From contig NZ_AP018290.1 in NCBI RefSeq assembly GCF_002368415.1, forward strand, positions 10,779,717 through 10,843,716: 64,000 nt of DNA. The letters run 5' to 3'. Origin of the DNA: Calothrix sp. NIES-4105. Lineage in GTDB: Bacteria > Cyanobacteriota > Cyanobacteriia > Cyanobacteriales > Nostocaceae. The translations under genes were made by a program, and so were the position numbers. Shown here one piece after another: positions 26,178 to 35,815 of the stretch (positions are counted from its first letter, which is position 1; each line of letters opens with the position of its first letter). Below the pieces are notes generated by a model. The model was not told the DNA's origin. It ran no database searches and saw only the letters and a program-made list of their open reading frames with translations.

Positions 26178-27914
26178 TTATGCAGCGATTAAATTGATCA
26201 GTCGCCCGTCTTCGATTTCCATCCGCAAATCACAAATTTCTAGGGTACTCAAGCGGTGGGCAATCATAAAAGTGGTGCGTCCATGTACAAGACGTTCCAT
26301 CGCTTCCATAATTGCAGTTTCGGTTTTGGTATCGACGGAACTGGTCGGTTCATCAAGGATCAAGATGGGGGCATCTTTGAGGAAAGCGCGCGCTAGGGAA
26401 ATTCGCTGACGTTCGCCACCTGAGAGGCACATACCGCGTTCGCCGACTTGAGTTTCATAGCCTTGCGGCAGTTTGGAGATGAAATCATGAGCGTTGGCTG
26501 CTTTGGCTGCGGCAATAATTTCGCCATCGCTCGCATCAGGTTTAGCATAGGCTATGTTCTCGGCAATGCTAGTTGAGAAGAGTACAGGCTCCTGTAAAAC
26601 AATTGCAAACTGGTTACGGAGGTCAGCTAACTTGTAGTCGCGTAAGTCAACGCCGTCAAGCAAAATTTGGCCACTGGTGGGGTCAAAAAACCGCATCAGC
26701 AGGTTTACCAGAGTTGTCTTACCAGCGCCCGTCCTGCCAGCAATGCCTAAGTGGGTTCCAGCTGGGATTTCAAAGGAGATATCCTGCAAAACTTGGTTGT
26801 TATTAAAGGCGAAGGAGACGTTGCGGAAGGTGACGGCGCCTAAAGCACGAGAGATTGGTTGGGCATTTTTGATCTCAACTACATCTGGTGCTTGATCGAG
26901 AAGCAACAAAGCTCGCTCGACACTAGCTAGCGATCGCTGTAGTCCTGCAACTTGATTGCCGATAGATTGCAAGGGGCCATATAACTGTATAATATATGAC
27001 TCTACTACGAGGAGTTCACCTAAAGTTAAAATACCACTTTGGACATGTTGTACGCCCATAAATAGAATGACTGCATACCCTACAGCAGTTATCAGATTGA
27101 TGAGGGAACTAACAAAATTCTGGATAACGACAACGCGGATACGTATCCAAATGGCTTTGCTAAAGTTGCGAACGAAGCGTTCTCGTTCACGTTCCTCCCG
27201 ACCAAAAGCCTTAACGACCCGAACTGCTCCCAACACCTCCTGAACAACTGACATTGCCGAACTTTCAAACTTTTGATAATCCATCCATTGAGTACGCAAG
27301 CTGCCACTTGAAACCCGTGTCACCAGGAATAAAAAGGGTGAAACTAACAGTGCAATCAAAGCTAGCTGCCAGTCAATTAGGGCAGTGACATAGAACATAC
27401 CGACAAGCCACAAACTTGTAATAAATAACGGTACAATGCCATCAATCGTTGTCCATTGGATGGCTGGCGCATCATATTGGATGCGATATGTAGAGTCGAA
27501 TGTGCCTTTGGAATCATGGTAAGAGAGTGAGACACATTGAGCTTGGTGCAACAGGCGCGCGCGAAACTCCAGAACCATCTTTTCGCTGGTGTAGGTTCGC
27601 AGTAACGAACTTGCAAGCCCAAGCAGCGGACGCAGTATGGCAATAAATACCACCAAGCTGACAGCAAATACAAGTAAAGTGGTTTTGGAACGTGCCAAGG
27701 CTACTGGGAGAAGTACGTCCAAGAAGCTAGGGAGCGGTTCTGAGCCGATAACGTTGTCAACGACAATCTTTAATGGTAGTGGGGTCAGCAAAGCAAGGGG
27801 AGTTGACAGCAGGTCGAGCAGAAAAGTACCCGCAATGTGAAACCAGTAGGGTTTTACTTGATGTAACAACCGTCCATAGATATGCAAATCTTTAGTGAAC
27901 TTCGCGGTAGTCAT
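26178..27914 (-). CDS. MsbA/HepA-type ABC exporter (TMD-NBD fusion)
   Basis: 578 residues. About six helices (residues 15-310) are followed by an ATPase with Walker A IAGRTGAGKTTLVNLLMR, Q-loop VLQEPVLFSTSI, signature CLSGGERQRISLARAF, Walker B ILILDEPTSSVD and switch histidine IAHRLST. A homodimeric exporter for lipid-linked glycan or glycolipid is expected. Embedded in the glycosyltransferase operon, it probably exports the product. HepA of the Anabaena heterocyst envelope polysaccharide belongs to this family; orthology is not shown here. Its ATG overlaps the stop of the upstream gene (TAATG). Confidence 0.9.
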   Translation of the reverse strand: MTTAKFTKDLHIYGRLLHQVKPYWFHIAGTFLLDLLSTPLALLTPLPLKIVVDNVIGSEPLPSFLDVLLPVALARSKTTLLVFAVSLVVFIAILRPLLGLASSLLRTYTSEKMVLEFRARLLHQAQCVSLSYHDSKGTFDSTYRIQYDAPAIQWTTIDGIVPLFITSLWLVGMFYVTALIDWQLALIALLVSPFLFLVTRVSSGSLRTQWMDYQKFESSAMSVVQEVLGAVRVVKAFGREERERERFVRNFSKAIWIRIRVVVIQNFVSSLINLITAVGYAVILFMGVQHVQSGILTLGELLVVESYIIQLYGPLQSIGNQVAGLQRSLASVERALLLLDQAPDVVEIKNAQPISRALGAVTFRNVSFAFNNNQVLQDISFEIPAGTHLGIAGRTGAGKTTLVNLLMRFFDPTSGQILLDGVDLRDYKLADLRNQFAIVLQEPVLFSTSIAENIAYAKPDASDGEIIAAAKAANAHDFISKLPQGYETQVGERGMCLSGGERQRISLARAFLKDAPILILDEPTSSVDTKTETAIMEAMERLVHGRTTFMIAHRLSTLEICDLRMEIEDGRLINLIAA

Positions 27915-28480
27915 TATTGCTGTAATATTGCAGTTTCCGGAGCAGACTTATGACTTATGGTTTGTATCGGTATTAGGTAGACTCTTTTAGCAATAATCTC
28001 TATCACTTGGTAGAGAATACGTCCTAGTTGGAAGTTCTGATATAGGATGACACTAACGTTGAGCAACAAGAGTACAAATGTTATGGCTGCTATTTCTGGC
28101 ATTCCTAGAATAATTGCCACAATTGTGAATAAGGAATAGCCAAATATAGCCATAGTGGCGAACTGTGACATCCTCAGCGCACACCGCACCCTGTGAACTC
28201 TTTTGTTACCTCCATGATTTTCTGTACATACTCTGAGTTGAGCTTTCGACCAAATCCCCTGGTAAATCTCTAAATCCCAGTCGCTCCAACCTTGATCCAT
28301 GATAATGAAATACTTGTGAGCTACAAGTAAATCCATCACTTTTTGCAGCAGGTTCTCCTTCTCCATTCCTGCTTCTGTCCAATAGGACAATTCATAGCTG
28401 AGATCGCGCCAGGAAATATTTACTCTGGATGCTGGCGAATCAAACTTGATTAAATCTGCTTGAGTTAGTGTTTGAGTCAT
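27914..28480 (-). CDS. Two-helix membrane protein of the glycan operon
   Basis: 188 residues. The N-terminal ~110 residues are soluble (ELSYWTEAGMEKENLLQKVM, DQGWSDWDLEIYQGIWSKAQ) and two helices follow: SQFATMAIFGYSLFTIVAII and ITFVLLLLNVSVILYQNFQ. The stop overlaps the ABC exporter start, so the two are translationally coupled and probably interact. The DxGWSDWDLEIY stretch looks conserved in style, but I do not recognise the family. Confidence 0.7.
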   Translation of the reverse strand: MTQTLTQADLIKFDSPASRVNISWRDLSYELSYWTEAGMEKENLLQKVMDLLVAHKYFIIMDQGWSDWDLEIYQGIWSKAQLRVCTENHGGNKRVHRVRCALRMSQFATMAIFGYSLFTIVAIILGMPEIAAITFVLLLLNVSVILYQNFQLGRILYQVIEIIAKRVYLIPIQTISHKSAPETAILQQ

Positions 28481-28517
28481 GATCTTGAAACTTCTTGTAT
28501 TTTTATTTACACTTTAT

Positions 28518-30602
28518 TTACAGGTCATCAAAGTTTATCGGTTGTGCTTTCGTCAGTTCCTTGATGCGCCAGCGGTAGCGTTCTACACTGCGTACAATTG
28601 GCCCCAGATAAATCAGTAGTGCCACAAGCAACCTTGCCCTGACTCTGAGAAATCGGGGATCAATCCGCGCTTGTATTGCACCAGCTATACACCAGCTAAG
28701 AGAGATGACGAACATTACCACACTTAACCACGGGCGCTCGCCAGACAAAAGTTCTGATACAAACAGGATTAAAGCTGCTACATTCCACTCCAGTGTCAGG
28801 GGGAGGTAAGAGATAAGCGACGAGGAAGGCTCGTACAAGGTTTGAAACAGACCGCGACCGAACACTCCAGAATAGATAATTGGTTGACCAATACGAACAA
28901 ATGCAGATAAATCTCCGTAGATCCTCCCCAACCAAGACGGCTGTCCCAGAAGGTTAAAGCGGTAGGGATGCTTAAAATAAACAAGCGCTTCTGCCTTGCC
29001 ATAGCCTTTTTGCTGTTTGAGATAGGCTGCTACTGTGTTACGGCGAAAGTGCCATACGATTGCAGCCGGAGTAAAGCCAATGGTGTAACCTCTATCTTGC
29101 AGGCGCCAGCATATATCGACATCATCACCAGCAGCACGAAATATCGGGTTGAAGCCGTTAATTTCTTGTAGTACCGAACGGCGAAAAGCCATGTTGCAGC
29201 CAGCAATATGTTCGGCTACTTCATCACTCAAAAGTATGTGGGTAGGTACGCCAGGAGAGACAGCAACGCAGGCGGGAATAAGAGAGTCCTCTTTTGGAGA
29301 TAAGTTAGGTCCACCTACAGCGGCTAGACCTGACGAGAGAAACTTTGCTACCAGATAGGTGAGCCAGTCTGGGTCTGCCATACAATCAGAATCGGTATAG
29401 GCCACGATCTCGCCAGTTGCGGCGGCGATACCGACGTTGCGCGCGACGCTTAATCCCTTGTTTTCTTGGCTAATTAGGCGTACATAGTCGTAACGCTGAG
29501 TAATTTCTAAAGTGCGATCGTTCGATCCATCATTAACTACGATGACTTCATAGTTAGGATAGTTAAGTTCTTTAAGAGAGGCTAAACAACTATCCATCGT
29601 GCGTTCAGCATTGTAAGCGCATACAACTACTGAGACTTTAGGATACTCAGGTAATACTGGCGGTAGAGGCGCCGTATAATACTGCTTTACCGTGTCAAAG
29701 GCGGGCTTTTTGAACCGTTCAGCATCAACTAAACCAAAAGCCCAGTCCTGAATAGCATATCCGCCAGTAAACCACTCGTCCGTCCAGGAAAAGATTATCG
29801 TTCCCGCTGCTCCCATCTCAAAACTAGATGACAACTTCTGCTGAATAATTTCGGCTTGCGCTTGGGTTCCTTCACGCATTGAATCAACACCAAACTCACT
29901 CAGCACTAAAGGTTTATCTTCGGCTAGGTTATGGAGTCGTGAGAGGTAACGGCGAAAATCTTGTTCCTGATGTAGGTAAACGTTAAAGCATGAAAAATCA
30001 GTAAAGTTAATATTTAAATACTCTGTAGAGGGGTAATTGGCGTAGCTCACCAGACCTTCGGGGTCGATGGATTTTGCTACTGCCATTAACTCTTTAATAA
30101 AAGCCCGGACTCGTTTTGCTCCGTGCCATCGGACAATATCTGGAGGAATTTCATTACCCACTAAATAGGCAAAGGTGGCAGGATGACCCTGACAAGCTTT
30201 AACTCCTTGGGCAATGCAGTTACGAATTTCTGCTTTAACAGTAGAAGAATCAAGGAAGGCTATATGCTGAGTCCAAGGTATACCGATTAACAGCCTTAGA
30301 CCGCTCATTGCAGCTAAATCCAAAAGCCAATCAGGTGGAACGGTATAAGTACGCAGACAGTTAGCCCCCAGTTCTGCCATCATGGCAAAGTCTTTTTCCA
30401 CAACTCGTTTCTCTGGAAAAGACTCGCCGTGCGTGCCGATCGAGAAGGGACCATAGCTAACCCCTTTGAGAAAAAACTTCTGATCTCCGAGAAAGAAAAA
30501 TTTACCCTTGACTGTAACTGCCTCTTTTTTCGCAAGCGGTTCAGGACAGAAACCAGAAGGTGGCGAAGTCAGGTTTTGCAAATTATCCTCCCCACAATTC
30601 AC
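28518..30602 (-). CDS. Glycoside hydrolase (GH2/GH5-like) fused to GT2
   Basis: 694 residues. Residues ~35-310 are a TIM-barrel hydrolase/transglycosylase module with FFLKGVSYGPF, ELGANCLRTYTVPP, acid/base Glu151 in VGNEIPP and nucleophile Glu236 in LVLSEFGVD. Residues ~321-560 are a GT2 domain (VSVVVCAYNAERTMDSCLAS, VVNDGSNDRT, AYTDSDCMADPDW, and a QDRGYTIGFTPAA/WHFRR acceptor segment). Hydrophobic C-terminal segments (~600-670) anchor it to the membrane. One chain both adds sugars and cuts or transfers glycan. It is the first gene of the leftward operon, downstream of the shared leader element. Confidence 0.88.
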   Translation of the reverse strand: MNCGEDNLQNLTSPPSGFCPEPLAKKEAVTVKGKFFFLGDQKFFLKGVSYGPFSIGTHGESFPEKRVVEKDFAMMAELGANCLRTYTVPPDWLLDLAAMSGLRLLIGIPWTQHIAFLDSSTVKAEIRNCIAQGVKACQGHPATFAYLVGNEIPPDIVRWHGAKRVRAFIKELMAVAKSIDPEGLVSYANYPSTEYLNINFTDFSCFNVYLHQEQDFRRYLSRLHNLAEDKPLVLSEFGVDSMREGTQAQAEIIQQKLSSSFEMGAAGTIIFSWTDEWFTGGYAIQDWAFGLVDAERFKKPAFDTVKQYYTAPLPPVLPEYPKVSVVVCAYNAERTMDSCLASLKELNYPNYEVIVVNDGSNDRTLEITQRYDYVRLISQENKGLSVARNVGIAAATGEIVAYTDSDCMADPDWLTYLVAKFLSSGLAAVGGPNLSPKEDSLIPACVAVSPGVPTHILLSDEVAEHIAGCNMAFRRSVLQEINGFNPIFRAAGDDVDICWRLQDRGYTIGFTPAAIVWHFRRNTVAAYLKQQKGYGKAEALVYFKHPYRFNLLGQPSWLGRIYGDLSAFVRIGQPIIYSGVFGRGLFQTLYEPSSSLISYLPLTLEWNVAALILFVSELLSGERPWLSVVMFVISLSWCIAGAIQARIDPRFLRVRARLLVALLIYLGPIVRSVERYRWRIKELTKAQPINFDDL

Positions 30603-30729
30603 TGCAAATTTGTTACCCGTAGCGTCAAATGGCTACGGTGGCTAAAAGTATTATTTAATTTTTTTTTTGCTAAATTTAGCTAGGTAAAAACCTCACGCGA
30701 CGCTATAAGTGCGCGCGGGTGGGTTGTAT

Positions 30730-30815
30730 GATTGTTGGTTCCACCACAATCCTTATTAAATAACAGCTCTGTTTGCGATGGCGTTTAGGAAAGTGTATGA
30801 CTTAACGTATAAGTT
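30730..30815 (-). promoter_or_regulatory. Shared leader element, left copy
   Basis: Read on the minus strand it begins AACTTATACGTTAAGTCATA, continues through ATCGCAAACAGAGC and ends in an ATTGTGGTGG region. It is homologous to 34516-34610 on the plus strand: 45 of the first 50 bases match by my alignment, and the first 22 are identical. It contains ACTTA-ACGTA-TAAGT (30800-30814), a palindrome with 5-bp arms. The conserved block ends ~163 bp before the GH-GT2 start. Candidate promoter/operator of the leftward glycan operon. Confidence 0.7.
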
Positions 30816-30825
30816 AGGTCGATAC

Positions 30826-30841
30826 AGCTACTCGAGTAGCT
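30826..30841. terminator. 16-bp perfect palindrome after the NACHT gene
   Basis: AGCTACTCGAGTAGCT directly follows the NACHT stop codon on the minus strand. It could be a weak terminator or a protein-binding site; no T-run follows. It sits 12 bp from the shared leader element. Confidence 0.4.
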
Positions 30842-30844
30842 CAT

Positions 30845-33208
30845 TTAATCTGTGGCGCCGACCGCGCTCCTATATTTGCTGAGTGCTGAACTCGATGCTC
30901 TTACAGGCAACAACAACGTTTCCAAAATCGCCTCTTGCACAGTGGAACTCACTTCACAACTGCTGTTGACGCAATCCACCAGTAACTGATTAGCAATATA
31001 GTACTGGAGTAGCGCTTGTTTTTGCTGCTCGCTGAACTGCCATTGCTGACCGATGTTGCGATACTGCACCATCACAGACCTTAATGTTTCAAGCCAAGTT
31101 TGACCGCTAGCATTCCACCATTGCTTTAATTTTTCTTTGCCTTGAGTTGGGCATGGTAGTTTTTCTTTGAGTTGTTGTAGCAATAGCTGTAGCTCAGGAT
31201 TACAAATAAGAGTTTCGTTCTCAGAAAGGGTAAAGTTTAAGGCAATAACTCGATTTACACCTGGATCATCAGGTAGGGTTAGGCTTAAGTATAATACACA
31301 CCTCAGTGCCAAATCTACCTTCAAATCAGGGGCAAGATTACTAGCAAACCTGGGATCGATAGCAACGAAGAGAGCCTGGTCATTAGCAAACATCAGATCG
31401 TCGCTCAGGGCTAGTGTTAGGTAAAAGGCGCGAATAGCTGCTCCTTTGTGGGGCGCCTGAACTGAAAGGGACTTCTGGTTGAGCCAGATAAGGAACTCCT
31501 GCAATTGTTTATCAAAGGCAACTAGCCCATCAATATGTTGCTTCATTAACTGCAACAGATAAGTGGCATTATCTAACATGCCAGTTGTCAGTAAAAAGAC
31601 ATTGCGCCAACGGGGTTCAGTCAAATGACTGACCAAATTGATTAGTTTTTCTTCCAAAATTTGTGGTTCAGGATTAGCAACAATATCTCTAGCCGTTAAA
31701 TACTCTTGAAAAGCTAGATAAGAGAACGAGTAAATTAAGGGCGCCCGTTCTATCAGTAGTCCATGTTCCTCAAACAATGTCAGTACTGCCTCACTGTTGG
31801 GTTGCAGTAACTCCTGCTCAGTTGATGCATTAGATAAATTACGCAGAGAGTCCGCAATGTAGGACTCGACGTGAGTTTGTGTAAAAAAGTAACGATCTTG
31901 TTTAAAGGTAATGGCAGCAATTTGACTCAGCAGTTTAAGTTTATGGTGTAAAGAAAAATTGTAAACTTTATCGTGTTTAATACTCCTTGCTTTATCACAG
32001 TGGTAAAGCAAAATCTTCAATGCTTCCTTATAAAGTTCGACTCGTCTAGTTGGAAAGTCTAAACGGGCTTGAAATACACAACAAACTAGGTTAAGCAAAA
32101 GCGGCGTCACGGTTAGTTCTCGAATTTGTCGATTTTCCCATAATTGCAACTTTTGCATGAACTGACAAGCCTTAGCCTTTGCTTCTTCTATGGAATTCCT
32201 ACCAACATTGATAAACCACTTTTGGACAAAGGCTTGAATTTGAAACTGGTCAAAATCAGCAATCTCAATCTCGGTAAATCCTTCCAACTGGTACTGTAAG
32301 GCAGCAGTACGACAAGTAATAATCAACTGATTTTTGTAATATTCCTCCGAAAACTTACAAATACTTTTCATAATTTCAGCGCTATCCGAGTCTGGAATTT
32401 CATCCAAACCATCCAGCAAAATTAACATTCTGCCATGAGCAAGTATTGTTTGGATGTCCTGGTCTTTTGCGCCAAAGTCAGCGAGAGCTTGATTAATATA
32501 GTTCAACAAACTATAGTTGCCTATGTCTCTGGCATCGGATGCAAAATTTTTTAAACGGAGAAAAATCGGTATTTTGTCTGATAGTAATTTGCCTTGATTG
32601 CATTGGGTAGCAATATCTTGCAAAAATGTGGTTTTACCAGACCCAGGTTTACCTAGAACCATCAGTTTGGGATAAGTTGTAACTGCCTCTATTGCACTTC
32701 CTCGCTCCTTGCAAACTTGAGCTAAATCAAATCGATTTAATTCTTCTGGAACAAAGCCTTGCAAGTCAATGATATTTGACCATCTCTGACTTATAATATG
32801 ATTAAGAATATCGACACTGACATAAATGTCTTCTAAGTCAATTGGTTGAGCAATATCTAACAACCGCGTAGTAGCACATTGGGCTTGAATTTTATCGCTT
32901 CTGCCGGAGCGCGTGATTTGCACCAAGGTATCGATATCCAGGCAGCCGTCCCAATCCTGGTTATTTTTCGTCAGTAAACTCTGATTCGGTAACTCAGCAA
33001 TCTCTTGCCAATCCAAGCCAAGTTGAAAGCAGATCTCCATAAAGCTCTGACGCTCAATCGGCCTACCTGTAAAAAATTTCCAAATTGGCTGGCGAGTTTC
33101 AAGTCCTACCTCACTAGCTAGATAATCTTGCGTCCATTCCCTAACTTTAAAAGCCTTTTTTGCTTTTTCGATGCCTGAGGTAGACGCTTTTAATGAACGT
33201 CGTGCCAT
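30845..33208 (-). CDS. NACHT-domain NTPase with N-terminal HTH (bacterial NLR-like)
   Basis: 787 residues. The N-terminal ~75 residues look like a small HTH/death-fold-like module (EWTQDYLASEVGLETRQPIW, then KFFTGRP) that is standard in cyanobacterial NACHT proteins. The NACHT domain has Walker A VLGKPGSGKTTF (~185-195), Walker B MLILLDGLDEIPDSD (~261-275) and sensor-like ITCRTAAL. The C-terminal ~450 residues are helical: LTVTPLLLNLVCCVFQ, a SYLAFQEYLTARDIV winged-helix segment, then a NACHT C-terminal region. Members of this group include anti-phage proteins, but a regulatory role in the neighbouring glycan operons is also possible. It is a single gene between two divergent operons. Confidence 0.88.
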   Translation of the reverse strand: MARRSLKASTSGIEKAKKAFKVREWTQDYLASEVGLETRQPIWKFFTGRPIERQSFMEICFQLGLDWQEIAELPNQSLLTKNNQDWDGCLDIDTLVQITRSGRSDKIQAQCATTRLLDIAQPIDLEDIYVSVDILNHIISQRWSNIIDLQGFVPEELNRFDLAQVCKERGSAIEAVTTYPKLMVLGKPGSGKTTFLQDIATQCNQGKLLSDKIPIFLRLKNFASDARDIGNYSLLNYINQALADFGAKDQDIQTILAHGRMLILLDGLDEIPDSDSAEIMKSICKFSEEYYKNQLIITCRTAALQYQLEGFTEIEIADFDQFQIQAFVQKWFINVGRNSIEEAKAKACQFMQKLQLWENRQIRELTVTPLLLNLVCCVFQARLDFPTRRVELYKEALKILLYHCDKARSIKHDKVYNFSLHHKLKLLSQIAAITFKQDRYFFTQTHVESYIADSLRNLSNASTEQELLQPNSEAVLTLFEEHGLLIERAPLIYSFSYLAFQEYLTARDIVANPEPQILEEKLINLVSHLTEPRWRNVFLLTTGMLDNATYLLQLMKQHIDGLVAFDKQLQEFLIWLNQKSLSVQAPHKGAAIRAFYLTLALSDDLMFANDQALFVAIDPRFASNLAPDLKVDLALRCVLYLSLTLPDDPGVNRVIALNFTLSENETLICNPELQLLLQQLKEKLPCPTQGKEKLKQWWNASGQTWLETLRSVMVQYRNIGQQWQFSEQQKQALLQYYIANQLLVDCVNSSCEVSSTVQEAILETLLLPVRASSSALSKYRSAVGATD

Positions 33209-34515
33209 AAACCAGACTTTGACCTCCAGATATTGTAAATTTAGGGCAAGAAATTAACTCCATTCATATGTCCATATTAAATTTTATGTTGTTTTTTATG
33301 CAGCAGCCTGCACCGCGCGAGTAAAGTCTACCAAAATCTATTTACAACTAAACAAATAGGGTCAACCGGGAGAGTAGTATTCAACTTTCCCTTATAGTCG
33401 CTCTCTTCACACCTTCACAAACTGATGGGGTTTCAAAACAGTAGTAATTTGACAGTTTCATCAAATAAAATCTGGACAGCCGAAGGTGAAAAATGTTTTA
33501 GCAACTTAATCGCTGGTAACTCACCTGGGTATCCATTTATCTGTTTCGATATTTTAGTAACGTAAGTTTGGTAAATTTGTGTCATTGACTCTACTTTTTG
33601 ACTTCGAGCTTTGTCAAGCTACAAGTAAGTATTGGATTATGGTTTGAATATTATTTAATTTTTTGAATTTCTTATTAATCATAATATCGAGTTTGAAATT
33701 CAAGTTGCCATTTTGGCAGTTTTTTTAGTTTCAGTTAAACTCGATGGCGTTATTAAAACCTTGAACGATTGAATTGGCAGCAAAGTAAAAATCCGCTTAT
33801 TCCCAACACGAGAATCTGGAGCTTTTAGCTTAATAGAGTAAGAAAATTCGTACCAGAACGCTTGCAGTTGGTAGCAGGATGAATTACTAGACAAAATATT
33901 TATATTATCTTCTCGCATATACCAGCCCTTTGCTTAATTGGTTTAACCTTGGAGACATTTACTACTTTATTTGCAACACCTAGATAATTTACAATTTTGA
34001 CACCAGTGCCAAGATTTTACACACCGATAACACGATAATTTTTATTCTCAAATCCTACATAATTATGCGGAGTTGTCACACACTATGCAAAAATAATTTA
34101 TATACACTTGCCAACCAAAATACATATATAATTTATAAACCTTTTTTCAAGAGAGAAATTTTTAATATTTTTATCCTCCATTTGTATATTTTTTTTATCG
34201 TCTATCTATAGACTGATTTTAGGATAAAAAGTTTGAAGTAAAGAATTATAGAAGCTACTTAATATTGATATTTGTTTTGTATAAAAAAATATCAATAATG
34301 TATACGTTGACAAATACGTCCTTTTATGGGTTAAAAATATTTTGCTTCTACTTGGACAAGATGGTGAGAAATAATGATGAATTTGCCCTTGTGAGTGAGT
34401 TTTCCATCGGTAATTTTTTAATAGTCAGACATTTTGTTAATGATTATTATTCTTCTTAAAATCTCGTAAGATTGAGTTTTTTGTATGATTTATTGTTTGG
34501 AAGTCCTATTAGAGG
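33209..34515. other. Long AT-rich intergenic region
   Basis: About 1.3 kb between the NACHT start and the right copy of the leader element. It is AT-rich with frequent T-runs. Two short frames (33700-33918 minus, 34265-34459 plus) have no recognisable features and no convincing ribosome-binding site. No tRNA, IS end or tandem repeat was recognised. It probably holds promoters and perhaps a decayed gene or an unrecognised small RNA. Confidence 0.4.
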
Positions 34516-34610
34516 AACTTATACGTTAAGTCATACATTTTCTCGAACGCGATCGCAAACAGAGCAGTTGCATACTGTTTTTTATGAACGGTTGTGCTGG
34601 TATCACAACA
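34516..34610 (+). promoter_or_regulatory. Shared leader element, right copy
   Basis: Starts AACTTATACGTTAAGTCATA, contains the 15-bp palindrome ACTTATACGTTAAGT (34517-34531) and GCGATCGCAAACAGAGC, and ends with GGTTGTGCTGG...CACAACA. The conserved 50-bp block ends ~176 bp before the epimerase ATG, close to the 163 bp on the left side, and the copy has the same orientation relative to its operon. It differs from the left copy by an ~8-bp indel after the core. Candidate common promoter/operator or 5' leader. Confidence 0.7.
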
Positions 34611-34741
34611 TAAGCACAGTCAAGGCAGCCTAGCAAACACCTCTTCGTGCGTTCTTTGGCTCGTTACGAGGAAATGGTTTTGTAGTAAGTCAACAGAGGT
34701 TTTTTACACAACCTGGCTTTACTTAGTAAGATTTGACACCT

Positions 34742-35815
34742 ATGAAAATACTTGTAACTGGAACTGAAGGTTATATTGGTTCGTTGTTAGCTCCAATCTT
34801 GATGCAACACGGACATGAAGTTATTGGGGTTGATACAGGATTCTATAAGGTTGGTTGGCTATACAATGGTACTGAGTTAACAGCCAAAACGCTTAATAAG
34901 GACATTCGCCACATTACACTTGAAGATTTACAAGGTGTTGAAGCAGTCGTTCATCTGGCTGAACTCTCCAACGACCCAGCCGGACAGCTATGCCCAAATG
35001 TAACTTATGAAATAAATCATCAAGGCTCAGTTCGGCTTGCAGAATTAGCTAAAACAGCTGGTGTACGTCGCTTTGTCTACACGTCTTCGTGCAGTGTCTA
35101 TGGTGTTGGTACTGATGACTACGTGACGGAGGATTCTCCCGTCAATCCCCAAACAGCCTATGCAGAATGTAAAACGTTGGTAGAGCGAGATGTCAAGTTA
35201 TTAGCTGATGATAGTTTCTCTCCTACCTTTTTGCGGAATGCCACAGCCTTCGGCGCCTCTCCTAGAATGCGCTTCGATATTGTTTTAAACAACTTATCTG
35301 GGCTGGCTTGGACGACTAAAGAAATCAAGATGACAAGCGATGGTACTCCTTGGCGCCCATTAGTTCATCTGCTAGACATTTGCAAAGCAATTGTATGTAC
35401 ACTCGAAGCCCCACGTGACATTATTCACAACGAAATTTTTAATGTGGGTGACACAGGTAGTAACTATAGAGTCAAGGAAATTGCTGAAGTAGTAGCTTCC
35501 GTTTTTACTGGATGCCAGCTTTCTTTTGGTGACAGTAGTGCGGATAACCGTAGCTATCGGGTTTCTTTCGAGAAGATTAACACCAAACTACCGGGATTTA
35601 AGTGTGAGTGGAATGCTTTTTTAGGCGCCCAGCAGTTGTTCGATGTATTTACTGCTATCGATATGTCAGAATCCACTTTTCTGTTTAAAGGATTCACTCG
35701 CTTAAAGCAGCTAGAGTATTTGATTCGCACTCAGCAAATAGATCAAAATTTCTTCTGGAATAAGTCATGCTATTCACAGAAACTGCCCTCAAAGGCGCAT
35801 TCGTTATTGACATAG
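34742..35815 (+). CDS. NAD-dependent sugar epimerase/dehydratase (extended SDR)
   Basis: 357 residues from the ATG at 34742. Rossmann motif KILVTGTEGYIGSLLAPIL with GxxGxxG, VVHLAELSNDP, catalytic Ser/Tyr region YTSSCSVYGVG...TAYAECKTLVE (YxxxK) and TFLRNATAFGASPRMRFD. This is the subgroup acting on NDP-hexoses in deoxysugar pathways. The C-terminus runs 49 bp into the next gene with a non-conserved tail (...FWNKSCYSQKLPSKAHSLLT), so the original stop may have been lost by a small frameshift. First gene of the rightward operon. Confidence 0.88.
   Translation: MKILVTGTEGYIGSLLAPILMQHGHEVIGVDTGFYKVGWLYNGTELTAKTLNKDIRHITLEDLQGVEAVVHLAELSNDPAGQLCPNVTYEINHQGSVRLAELAKTAGVRRFVYTSSCSVYGVGTDDYVTEDSPVNPQTAYAECKTLVERDVKLLADDSFSPTFLRNATAFGASPRMRFDIVLNNLSGLAWTTKEIKMTSDGTPWRPLVHLLDICKAIVCTLEAPRDIIHNEIFNVGDTGSNYRVKEIAEVVASVFTGCQLSFGDSSADNRSYRVSFEKINTKLPGFKCEWNAFLGAQQLFDVFTAIDMSESTFLFKGFTRLKQLEYLIRTQQIDQNFFWNKSCYSQKLPSKAHSLLT

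Noticed and set aside
33700-33918. 72-codon minus-strand frame upstream of the NACHT gene
   Set aside because: AT-rich, no recognisable domain or ribosome-binding site; cannot be supported as a gene, though a small unknown gene is not excluded.
34265-34459. 64-codon plus-strand frame
   Set aside because: AT-rich with Phe/Tyr/Ile-rich product expected by chance in such sequence.
30730-34610. Composite transposon bounded by inverted repeats
   Set aside because: The repeats are imperfect, lack target duplications, no transposase is between them, and both sit at matching distances before operons; a regulatory reading fits better, although a MITE origin remains possible.
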